A stretch of DNA of 12,660 nucleotides from an uncultured Atopobium sp. GTDB lineage: Bacteria; Actinomycetota; Coriobacteriia; Coriobacteriales; Atopobiaceae. Each line of letters begins with the position of its first letter. Positions within the stretch are counted from its first letter, which is position 1. This document shows, in pieces, positions 7,027 to 12,660 of this stretch. Position numbers and translations under genes: made by a program. The notes under the pieces were generated by a model that ran no database searches, was not told the DNA's origin, and saw only the letters and a list, made by a program, of their open reading frames with translations. Location: the NCBI GenBank assembly GCA_947252455.1, contig CAMXVQ010000035.1, positions 1 through 12,660 of the forward strand, written 5' to 3'.

Positions 7027-8568
7027 CTACAACTTATGCGGATAGCGCTGCATAAGTTCTTCGCGCAAGGTATATACCCTATCCATTGCAGACGTTTCTA
7101 GCAGCTGCATCAGTTGTTTTTTAGATATAGGCTTTTCTACCTGCTGTTTTAGCTGGTCAAGCGAAAGTATTTCTCCTACTTTAAAGTAGATGCGTCCAAC
7201 TTTTTTCCACAAACGAGGCGCATGTGCTATTGAATACGCACCTAAAACGCAAATAGGCAACACATCAACATGGGCACGAGCTGCCAAAAGCGCAAAGCCA
7301 CCATAAATTTTTGGCTTAACAGAAAGATCTTGTATACGGGTGCCTTCTGGATAAATAAGCAACCATTCTCCCCGTTTAAGTGCATTTTCGCAACGATGGA
7401 TGCACGTAATGTCAGCAGTATGACGCTGTACAGGAATACCACCTGCAACCGCGAGAGCAAAAGCATTAAGCTTATGCGTATTGAATTCGCTTTTATACAT
7501 CGATCGTACATGTATGCCGTGGAAGTAAAAATACATCACGCACATAAGCGGCTCGAGCGCAGAGACATGATTCATAACAATGATGTGTGGCTTTTTGGAG
7601 CGAAGCAGCTCAGCTGGCATGTTGTAAAATTTCCATGGCCATAAAATTTTGGTACCGATCCAACAAAGAACCATAACAAACGCAAAAAACAGGCGTGCAT
7701 GGCACGGGTGTTCTTTCATTGGTGTGTCATAGTAGCTGTCAAACGAATTACACTGACACGTAGCATGCGGCATACACGCAGATGAATCTGTGTCTTTTGA
7801 AGAAGAACTATCTGTAGGCTCTGTATCAAAAGAAGCTTTATCGCTGCGTTGATCCCTAGCATTAATTGCAGATCCACCATTGGAAACAGACTCATTCATA
7901 TACTGCATAATCTGAGCAACAATCTCATCAACACTCATATGCGAGCTGTCTATATGATGTGCGTCTTTTGCAGCTTTTAAAGGTGTTGTCTTACGGTGAG
8001 TATCAATATCATCGCGCTTAAGAAGATTGGCTAAAATTGCTGCTTCTTCGTCGGGAGAAACGTGTGCTTCTGTAGCAGTTGCCAGATCTCCACCAGCACG
8101 CTGGACAGCACGTCTATGTGCACGAGCTGCAGCATCGCAGGTAAGAAAAATCTTAACTTGCGCATGAGGAAACACCGCGGTGCCAATATCTCTTCCTTCT
8201 GCAACAACATCGCTTTCTTGTCCAAATGCGCGCTGTCTATCGAGCATGAGAAGACGAACCTCAGGTACCGCAGCAACCTGAGATACGTGCTCATCTACCT
8301 GCGCACTTCTAATCTCGTGGCTAACGTCTTCCCCATCAACTTCTACACGCAGCCCTCTTTCATCTGATTTCATAATAAGCTTCATAGCTTGAGCGCACGC
8401 GATGATAGCACGTGTGTCATCAAAAGACACCTGATGTTTGAGACAACGCCATGTTATTGCTCGATACATAGCACCCGTATCAAGATAGGTAAGATGTGCT
8501 TTATGAGCAAGAGCCTTTGCAACGGTAGATTTACCCGAACCTGAAGGCCCATCTATTGCAATTATCAT
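7027..8568 (-). CDS. Fused cytidylate kinase and 1-acylglycerol-3-phosphate acyltransferase (Cmk-PlsC)
   Basis: A 513-residue two-domain protein. Residues 1 to about 225 are cytidylate kinase, which phosphorylates CMP and dCMP: P-loop GPSGSGKS (7-14), LDTGAMYRA (29-37), EGRDIGTAVFP (124-134) and a lid region with RA/RR arginines. Residues about 226-290 are a Ser/Asp/Thr-rich linker with several Cys and no recognisable fold. Residues about 291-513 resemble PlsC, which acylates position 2 of lysophosphatidic acid: a hydrophobic stretch (292-312), NHVSALEPL (333-341), GGIPVQR (376-382), YPEGTR (406-411) and VLPICVLGAY (436-445). The catalytic HX4D is HX4E here (H334, E339). The reading frame is continuous across the junction. 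The ATG (8566-8568) overlaps the rluB stop by four bases (ATGA) and has GAGG upstream, so translation is coupled. Each domain call is firm; whether the acyltransferase half is active is uncertain. Confidence 0.94.
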   Translation of the reverse strand: MIIAIDGPSGSGKSTVAKALAHKAHLTYLDTGAMYRAITWRCLKHQVSFDDTRAIIACAQAMKLIMKSDERGLRVEVDGEDVSHEIRSAQVDEHVSQVAAVPEVRLLMLDRQRAFGQESDVVAEGRDIGTAVFPHAQVKIFLTCDAAARAHRRAVQRAGGDLATATEAHVSPDEEAAILANLLKRDDIDTHRKTTPLKAAKDAHHIDSSHMSVDEIVAQIMQYMNESVSNGGSAINARDQRSDKASFDTEPTDSSSSKDTDSSACMPHATCQCNSFDSYYDTPMKEHPCHARLFFAFVMVLCWIGTKILWPWKFYNMPAELLRSKKPHIIVMNHVSALEPLMCVMYFYFHGIHVRSMYKSEFNTHKLNAFALAVAGGIPVQRHTADITCIHRCENALKRGEWLLIYPEGTRIQDLSVKPKIYGGFALLAARAHVDVLPICVLGAYSIAHAPRLWKKVGRIYFKVGEILSLDQLKQQVEKPISKKQLMQLLETSAMDRVYTLREELMQRYPHKL

Positions 8569-9422
8569 GTATTATCCTCACAAACTGTTTCGAGATCGTG
8601 TATTTCCTGTTGTGTACACATGCGCCACGATCCTAATGGAATTTGAGCATTAAGGCACAAAGGGCCAAACTGAAAGCGATGCAACTTTATAACTGGATGC
8701 CCAATTTCTTGCAACATGCGTTTTACCTGATGATTTCTTCCTTCATGTATTTTAAGTTCACACAGTGAGCTTGCGCTATTGAGGCGCATATCATCAAAGA
8801 GTGAATGATTTTTATCAAGGTGAGTGCATGGCTCATCTTGCGTGATAGTGCGTATAAAACAAGGACTCGTCATGCCATCTTCAAGCATTATACCTTGAGA
8901 AAGCTTTTGCATTTGAGATGACGTAAGTTTGCCTTCGATAAGTGCAACATAGGTCTTCCACACATGATGTGACGGATGAAGCAAACGATTGCCCATATTG
9001 CCATTGGTAGTAAACAGCAAAACTCCTGTAGTATCGCTATCCAACCTACCCACTGGAAAAAGGCCTGGATAATCATCGCAAGGCACCAAAGAGGCAACGC
9101 AAGGAAAACCAAAAGGATCACTCATCGTAGTAAGCACTTGTGGAGGTTTATTAAGCAGCAAATAAACATGGTCATTGCCAAGCACATACTCTTTGCCATC
9201 AACTGTTACATGATCGTATTGAGGCATTACCTTAGTACCAAGAACCCTAACTTGTTTACCATTAACGCATACTCTACCTGCTGATATAAGCTTTTCCGAA
9301 CCACGGCGCGACGCAACACCTGCGCGCGCTAAAAACCGCTGCAAACGCATCGTAAAGTGATCGCTTGGATACTTCCCAGCTATAATATCTTGTTCGTTAT
9401 AATGAGAAGAATCAAGTGCCAT
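8565..9422 (-). CDS. rluB: Ribosomal large-subunit pseudouridine synthase, RsuA/RluB family
   Basis: A 285-residue enzyme with an N-terminal S4 RNA-binding domain (MRLQRFLARAGVASRR, 25-40, to about 85) and a catalytic domain with LLLNKPP, the signature GRLDSDTTGVLLFT (125-138, catalytic D128), KTYVA (156-160) and HEGRNHQVKRML near the C-terminus. The family converts uridine to pseudouridine in rRNA; RluB acts on 23S rRNA helix 80-93 region (U2605 in E. coli numbering). The position directly after scpA-scpB matches the arrangement in many Gram-positives and favours RluB over RsuA, RluE or RluF. The start used is the ATG at 9420-9422, which touches the scpB stop; a second Met at residue 25 (9348-9350), where homologues usually begin, is an alternative, but neither has a good Shine-Dalgarno. 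The stop overlaps the next gene by four bases. Confidence 0.92.
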   Translation of the reverse strand: MALDSSHYNEQDIIAGKYPSDHFTMRLQRFLARAGVASRRGSEKLISAGRVCVNGKQVRVLGTKVMPQYDHVTVDGKEYVLGNDHVYLLLNKPPQVLTTMSDPFGFPCVASLVPCDDYPGLFPVGRLDSDTTGVLLFTTNGNMGNRLLHPSHHVWKTYVALIEGKLTSSQMQKLSQGIMLEDGMTSPCFIRTITQDEPCTHLDKNHSLFDDMRLNSASSLCELKIHEGRNHQVKRMLQEIGHPVIKLHRFQFGPLCLNAQIPLGSWRMCTQQEIHDLETVCEDNT

Positions 9423-10055
9423 TTATTCATTACCAATCTGCGAATTTTGAGCTTCTACTTCTTGGGCAATATCCTCGGATAACAGTTCTGTCTGCTGAGA
9501 TGTTGCTTGAAGACGTTGGCGAATGAACTCTTTTGAAGCATCGTTTGCTGCAAATTGCTCGAGAGGTGGCAAATCAGATAGGCTTCTTAGGTCAAACGCT
9601 TCTAGAAATGCTTTGGTAGTGGCAAACAGCACCGCATGGGGATTTTGCTTATCGTGGCCTGCTTCGCGAATGTAGCCTTTCTCTTTAAGCGACGCAAGCG
9701 GCCCATCACTTGCAACTCCTCTAATAGCTCTAATACCCTCACGGCTTACTGGCTGATGATATGCAATGACCGCAAGCGTTTCTAATGCAGCCTGAGAAAG
9801 ACGCTTATAATCCCATGTTTGAATATATGCCTGTATTAAATCCTGATATGCAGGATGCGTATACAGACGCCACCCACCAACCACTTCACATAATTGGAAT
9901 CCACGGTTTTCGTTACTATACTCATGCTGCAAACGTACAAGTGCATCTTGTACCGTATCAGCAGAAACGTCTAAAAACGTGCTAAGTGTTTGTGCGCTTA
10001 CAGCCTCTTGAGAAACAATAAGAAGCGCTTCTAATTTTGATTGCAAGGTATCCAT
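9423..10055 (-). CDS. scpB: Segregation and condensation protein B
   Basis: A 210-residue protein with two winged-helix domains that dimerises and binds ScpA in the SMC-ScpAB condensin, which compacts and segregates the chromosome. Visible features are LQSKLEALLIVSQE at the N-terminus, GFQLCEVVGGWRLYT (52-66), LSQAALETLAVIAYHQPVSR (86-105), IRGVASDGPLASLKEKGYI (111-129) and FATTKAFLEAFDL (144-156), followed by LSDLPPLEQF. All match the family in order. The usual GRP turn before the last motif is replaced by NPH. The start was set at MDTLQ (ATG 10053-10055), with AAAGG upstream; the frame stays open a further 32 codons upstream, but that would overlap scpA and is not family-like. It begins 16 bases after the scpA stop and ends exactly where rluB begins. 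SMC itself is not in the window. Confidence 0.95.
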   Translation of the reverse strand: MDTLQSKLEALLIVSQEAVSAQTLSTFLDVSADTVQDALVRLQHEYSNENRGFQLCEVVGGWRLYTHPAYQDLIQAYIQTWDYKRLSQAALETLAVIAYHQPVSREGIRAIRGVASDGPLASLKEKGYIREAGHDKQNPHAVLFATTKAFLEAFDLRSLSDLPPLEQFAANDASKEFIRQRLQATSQQTELLSEDIAQEVEAQNSQIGNE

Positions 10056-10071
10056 ATGCGCCTTTCCTATC

Positions 10072-10875
10072 CTAGTTCTCGCCTGCATAACGCGATGTAT
10101 CAAACGCTGTAGTTTGTGTGCCTTGAACCCGTTGGAGCATAATACTTCCAAATGTTTGTGCTTGTTGTACTTCTACAAAGCCGATATGCACAAGCTCAAG
10201 CATAGCAAGAAAATTTTCAACAACAACCACAGGCGTTGGATCTTTGCCTACAACTTGCGCAAATTGGACACAAGGTTTTTCGCGCGTGAGTTGATCGAGC
10301 TTGGCAATACTTACTGCAATAGGCCTGCGTTTTTTAGCAATATGAGAAGCCTCCAAAAGAAACTCTTGATGGCGGCTGTCAATATCTGCGCAGATAACAG
10401 CTAATGTTCTGAGAGAAATACCCTCTAAAAAGTTAGGCGTATAGTTGAGCTGATCTGGCATAGGCAACACACGAGCTGCAAACATACGTGCGTGTTGTTC
10501 ACTTCGTGCTTGCAGCATACGAGCAACTTCCCTAAATTGCTTATACGCTAAAAGTCTTGTAACAAGTAAATCTTGTGCCTGTTGTGGTGTTAAATCATCA
10601 AACTCTTCTGAATCTATTTCTTGCGTTTGATTGCGTTCATTGGTATCTAAGGGAGCAACACTTGATGCCTTAATCATAAGCAACGTTGAAGCAACTAGTA
10701 CAAAATCGCTTGCGACCTCTAAATCAAGCTGTTTAAGATGCTTAATTTCTTCTAAATACTGATCGATAACATTGCTTACAGAAATGGTGTCAATAGCAAC
10801 TTTTTGTTGATACACTAAACGGAGCAACAGATCAAAAGGTCCGCTGTATGTAGGCGTTTGCACACTGAACGACAT
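10072..10875 (-). CDS. scpA: Segregation and condensation protein A (kleisin)
   Basis: A 267-residue kleisin subunit that bridges the heads of SMC and binds ScpB. The N-terminal domain is characteristic: YSGPFDLLLRLVYQQKVAID (10-29), VIDQYLEEI (36-44), LDLEVASDFVLVASTLLMIK (50-69). A Glu/Asp-rich middle section (80-95) follows, and then a C-terminal winged helix with ENFLAMLELVHIGFVEVQQ near 205-245, as expected for the SMC-head binding part. Length is normal. The ATG at 10873-10875 has a full AAGGAGG seven bases upstream, the strongest ribosome binding site in the window. A 103-base gap separates it from the M50 protease gene; I see no convincing promoter there. scpB follows at 16 bases. Confidence 0.95.
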   Translation of the reverse strand: MSFSVQTPTYSGPFDLLLRLVYQQKVAIDTISVSNVIDQYLEEIKHLKQLDLEVASDFVLVASTLLMIKASSVAPLDTNERNQTQEIDSEEFDDLTPQQAQDLLVTRLLAYKQFREVARMLQARSEQHARMFAARVLPMPDQLNYTPNFLEGISLRTLAVICADIDSRHQEFLLEASHIAKKRRPIAVSIAKLDQLTREKPCVQFAQVVGKDPTPVVVVENFLAMLELVHIGFVEVQQAQTFGSIMLQRVQGTQTTAFDTSRYAGEN

Positions 10876-10978
10876 GATCTATCCTCCTTATATTCTTCTT
10901 TGGTATGCTCATGCTCTGTTTGTGCTTATATACTTTGGCTTGTACTATCTTGTAAGTCAAAATTTTTGCGAACAGATA

Positions 10979-11674
10979 CTATAAACCCTGAAGCATAAAC
11001 TCCATAGCAAAATGAATAACAGACGTAACATACCAACTAATAATATCAAAATGCAAGATAGAAGGCAGTACATACAACACCATCATAAGAATAGGCAAAG
11101 AATAGTGCTGTATATACTCGTATGTTCGACGAAGTTCGCCCGAAAGAAAAAGACCCAGCAAAGAAGATCCATCTAACGGTGGCAACGGTATGAGATTAAA
11201 TGCTGCAAGAGAAATATTAACAACCATATACTGCATTAAAATCTTATATACAAACATAATTGTTGCTACATCTTGTTGAAAGAACATACTTTTAAAGCCG
11301 TCTGTTGCGAACAATATACGCACGATAGCAAGAGCCACACATGCCTGTAATACGTTTGACAAAGGTCCTGCAAGGGCTACCAAAACCTCTGACAGCCTAC
11401 CGCCTTTAAGACGGCGCGGATTATATGGAACAGGTTTAGCAAAACCAAAAATAGGACCATGCGCCAAACTCATAAGACATGGCAAAATGACCGAGCCAAA
11501 AGGATCGATATGCGCAAGTGGATTGAGCGTTAAACGATGCGCGCGCTTGGCGGTGTCATCGCCCAACAAATATGCAACAAAACCATGAGCAATCTCGTGG
11601 AGCATACACGACACAACTAAAATAGCCACACTTATTGCAACAGAGGTTGCACTAGAAATGGGATCTTTGAGCAT
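10979..11674 (-). CDS. Site-2-protease-family zinc metalloprotease (M50B, YwhC-like)
   Basis: A 231-residue membrane protein. The first membrane segment carries the zinc motif HEIAH (26-30), followed by GFVAYLLGDDTAKRAHRLTLNP split over the usual short loop, HIDPFGSVILP (55-65), FGFAKPVPYNP (77-86), ALAGPLSN (100-107) and the third ligand region NLIPLPPLDGS (160-170, D168). This is the small site-2 protease fold without a PDZ domain, found in many Gram-positives; its substrates are unknown. The start was set at MLKD (ATG 11672-11674), preceded by GTAGGTG: the next Met upstream in frame (11740) lies only two bases after a -10 element, so a transcript from that promoter could not include it. 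The resulting N-terminus also fits family length before HExxH. It heads the run that continues into scpA. Confidence 0.93.
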   Translation of the reverse strand: MLKDPISSATSVAISVAILVVSCMLHEIAHGFVAYLLGDDTAKRAHRLTLNPLAHIDPFGSVILPCLMSLAHGPIFGFAKPVPYNPRRLKGGRLSEVLVALAGPLSNVLQACVALAIVRILFATDGFKSMFFQQDVATIMFVYKILMQYMVVNISLAAFNLIPLPPLDGSSLLGLFLSGELRRTYEYIQHYSLPILMMVLYVLPSILHFDIISWYVTSVIHFAMEFMLQGL

Positions 11675-11742
11675 AACACCTACTTTTACGCAAACGTTAC
11701 CTATACCATGCATATGCCAATACAGAACATATGTACTCATTT

Positions 11743-11771
11743 ATCATAACGGTAAGAGAGCATAAGGTCAA
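11743..11771 (-). promoter_or_regulatory. Sigma70-type promoter upstream of the M50 protease-scpAB unit
   Basis: On the minus strand TTGACC (11766-11771) and TATGAT (11743-11748) are exactly 17 bases apart, each matching five of six consensus bases. Transcription should begin near 11734-11737, giving a leader of about 60 bases before the ATG at 11672-11674. This is the best promoter candidate in the window and probably drives the M50-scpA-scpB-rluB-cmk/plsC run. Confidence 0.65.
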
Positions 11772-11772
11772 C

Positions 11773-11802
11773 TATATACAAGAAATACACAAGGCGTATA
11801 TA
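11773..11802 (-). repeat. Inverted repeat just upstream of the promoter
   Basis: TATATAC (11773-11779) and GTATATA (11796-11802) are perfect 7-base inverted arms 16 bases apart, ending one base from the -35 of the promoter. The arms are purely AT apart from one G-C pair and the loop is long, so it is not a terminator. It could be a binding site for a regulator upstream of the -35, or chance in an AT-rich gap. Confidence 0.35.
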
Positions 11803-11808
11803 TGCACT

Positions 11809-12516
11809 TTACCTGCTGTTTCGTAAAGTAAACGCAAGACGACATAACAGGTAGTCAAGCACAAACAAAACAAGAGTTACTATCACGTAATCGCCACGTA
11901 AAATGCCACCAAATGGACTCTCGATAATAAACGACCCCACCAAAACTGGCGGTAAAATACGTGATATCGTATGGTAAAGCATAAGAAAAGCAAAACGCAA
12001 AGGTGCAAATGGCAACGCACTTCCTACAATAATGAGCGAAAGCATCCATGCTAACACGCGGCACAATACTGCAATGAACTGGCAAAACACAGATACAAGT
12101 GAACCTGTGATGCCGTGAAACAGGCCTGAGACTGCGCGTTCTACCGTTGACGCATAATAATCAGCGCGTTCAGGACGCATAGCTTCAGGTGCTGATTTGC
12201 GCATGGGGCGCGGTGAAGGCGCAGGTGAAGGCATGGGACGCGGCTCATACCCACCCTGTGGCGCTTCATATGACGCATATTCAGAAACGGAGCTTGGATC
12301 ATAAGGCTGAGGCGATTGTGCTATCCGCTGACGACGTACCGTAGGAGCTGCATATCCCTTGTTCGCAAAAGACGCAGGCATAACAGTTGTTTTATCACAG
12401 CGATTGGCGCCTTCACCATAGGCAGAGCGCTCATCATAAGCGCCACGTACACCATACGCATCGCGTGCATCATCAGGCACGCCATATGGATTATGCATAC
12501 TATCGGGATTACTCAT
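11809..12516 (-). CDS. Unrecognised membrane protein with Tyr/Pro-rich N-terminal half
   Basis: I do not recognise this 235-residue protein. Residues 1-120 are low-complexity and hydrophilic: three 6-residue units AYGVRG, AYDERS, AYGEGA (20-37), then a Pro/Ser/Gln/Tyr-rich stretch with EPRPMPSPAPSPRP (91-104) and scattered Arg. Residues about 135-230 hold three hydrophobic segments (roughly 138-168, 171-197 and 209-229) and it ends LRNSR. There is no signal peptide, so the disordered part is probably cytoplasmic on a membrane anchor, possibly a scaffold or regulatory tail. The start is the ATG at 12514-12516, with AGAGGGG upstream; the TTG at 12532-12534 lies before that Shine-Dalgarno. It overlaps the ABC-F gene by eight bases and so is cotranslated with it; no terminator separates it from the promoter of the next unit. 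Function unknown. Confidence 0.8.
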   Translation of the reverse strand: MSNPDSMHNPYGVPDDARDAYGVRGAYDERSAYGEGANRCDKTTVMPASFANKGYAAPTVRRQRIAQSPQPYDPSSVSEYASYEAPQGGYEPRPMPSPAPSPRPMRKSAPEAMRPERADYYASTVERAVSGLFHGITGSLVSVFCQFIAVLCRVLAWMLSLIIVGSALPFAPLRFAFLMLYHTISRILPPVLVGSFIIESPFGGILRGDYVIVTLVLFVLDYLLCRLAFTLRNSR

Positions 12517-12660
12517 TTGTCCCCTCTTCCACAATACGAGTTAATTCGAGCCATTCTTGTTCTAAAGCGTCAATTTTTTGCGAAAGCGCATTATATTCGT
12601 TCATGCATTCATTAAATTCATCTTTATGCTGGTAAATTTCTTGATCCGACATACGAGTTT
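12509..12660 (-). CDS. ABC-F family ATPase, C-terminal end only
   Basis: The last 49 codons of a gene that enters from the right edge. The visible residues begin TRMSDQEIYQHKDEFNECM, continue as a Glu/Lys/Leu-rich helix with NALSQKIDALEQEWLELT and end EEGTNE. This is the coiled-coil C-terminal extension of ABC-F proteins, where a line of the type MSDPEIY is followed by an antiparallel helix. ABC-F ATPases are cytoplasmic and act on the ribosome (translation factor or resistance types); which subgroup this is cannot be told, since the two ATPase domains are outside the window. The stop TAA (12509-12511) lies inside the next gene, an eight-base overlap that suggests coupled translation. Confidence 0.72.
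   Translation of the reverse strand, partial: TRMSDQEIYQHKDEFNECMNEYNALSQKIDALEQEWLELTRIVEEGTNE

Noticed and set aside
10056..10151. N-terminal extension of ScpB by 32 codons into scpA
   Set aside because: The extended sequence overlaps scpA and is not family-like, whereas the ATG at 10053-10055 has a Shine-Dalgarno and gives the normal N-terminus.
10927..10960. TTGACT (10955-10960) and TATATA (10927-10932) on the minus strand as a promoter for scpA
   Set aside because: The spacing is 22 bases, too long for a sigma70 promoter, and no better -10 is found at 16-18 bases. scpA is more simply read from the promoter before the M50 gene.
1..12660. CRISPR arrays, tRNA or rRNA genes, insertion sequences, integrases, toxin-antitoxin or defence genes
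   Set aside because: No regular repeat-spacer pattern, cloverleaf, terminal inverted repeats or matching proteins were seen; the window is filled by housekeeping genes on one strand.

Overview
This window is a dense block of bacterial housekeeping genes, all read from the minus strand. Gaps are short: the longest are about 135 bases, and several genes abut or overlap. There are no RNA genes, CRISPR arrays, insertion sequences, phage genes or obvious intrinsic terminators. The base composition leans AT. The gene order (scpA-scpB-rluB, then cytidylate kinase, PlsC and IspH, then Der, PlsY and GpsA) and the single-membrane-style lipid genes suggest a Gram-positive. I would place it tentatively among low-GC Coriobacteriia (Atopobiaceae-like Actinomycetota). 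This is inferred from order and protein character, not from a database match.

In transcription order (right to left) the window opens with the C-terminal tail of an ABC-F ATPase (12509-12660). It overlaps an unrecognised membrane protein with a Tyr/Pro-rich N-terminal half (11809-12516). A good sigma70-type promoter (11743-11771) then starts a new unit: a site-2-protease-like M50 metalloprotease, the condensin partners ScpA and ScpB, the pseudouridine synthase RluB, a fused cytidylate kinase/1-acyl-G3P acyltransferase, and IspH. A weaker promoter candidate overlapping a near-perfect palindrome lies before Der. PlsY follows, and its ribosome binding site can fold into a small hairpin. After a 137-base gap come GpsA, ribulose-phosphate 3-epimerase, a cysteine desulfurase, a coiled-coil zinc-ribbon protein, and the N-terminal 54 codons of CoaBC (1-162).

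Functionally the block combines chromosome segregation (ScpAB), ribosome maturation (RluB, Der, possibly the ABC-F protein), nucleotide supply (Cmk), isoprenoid synthesis (IspH), and nearly the whole route from dihydroxyacetone phosphate to phosphatidic acid: GpsA makes glycerol-3-phosphate, PlsY acylates position 1, and the PlsC domain acylates position 2. PlsX is not in the window. The cysteine desulfurase could supply sulfur for IspH-type iron-sulfur clusters or tRNA thiolation, and CoaBC leads to the acyl-carrier cofactor.

I found no previously undescribed system. The most notable points are the Cmk-PlsC fusion with a Ser/Asp-rich linker and an HX4E instead of HX4D acyltransferase motif, the plsY ribosome-binding-site hairpin, the palindrome before der, the altered zinc knuckle in the coiled-coil protein, and the uncharacterised repeat-bearing membrane protein.
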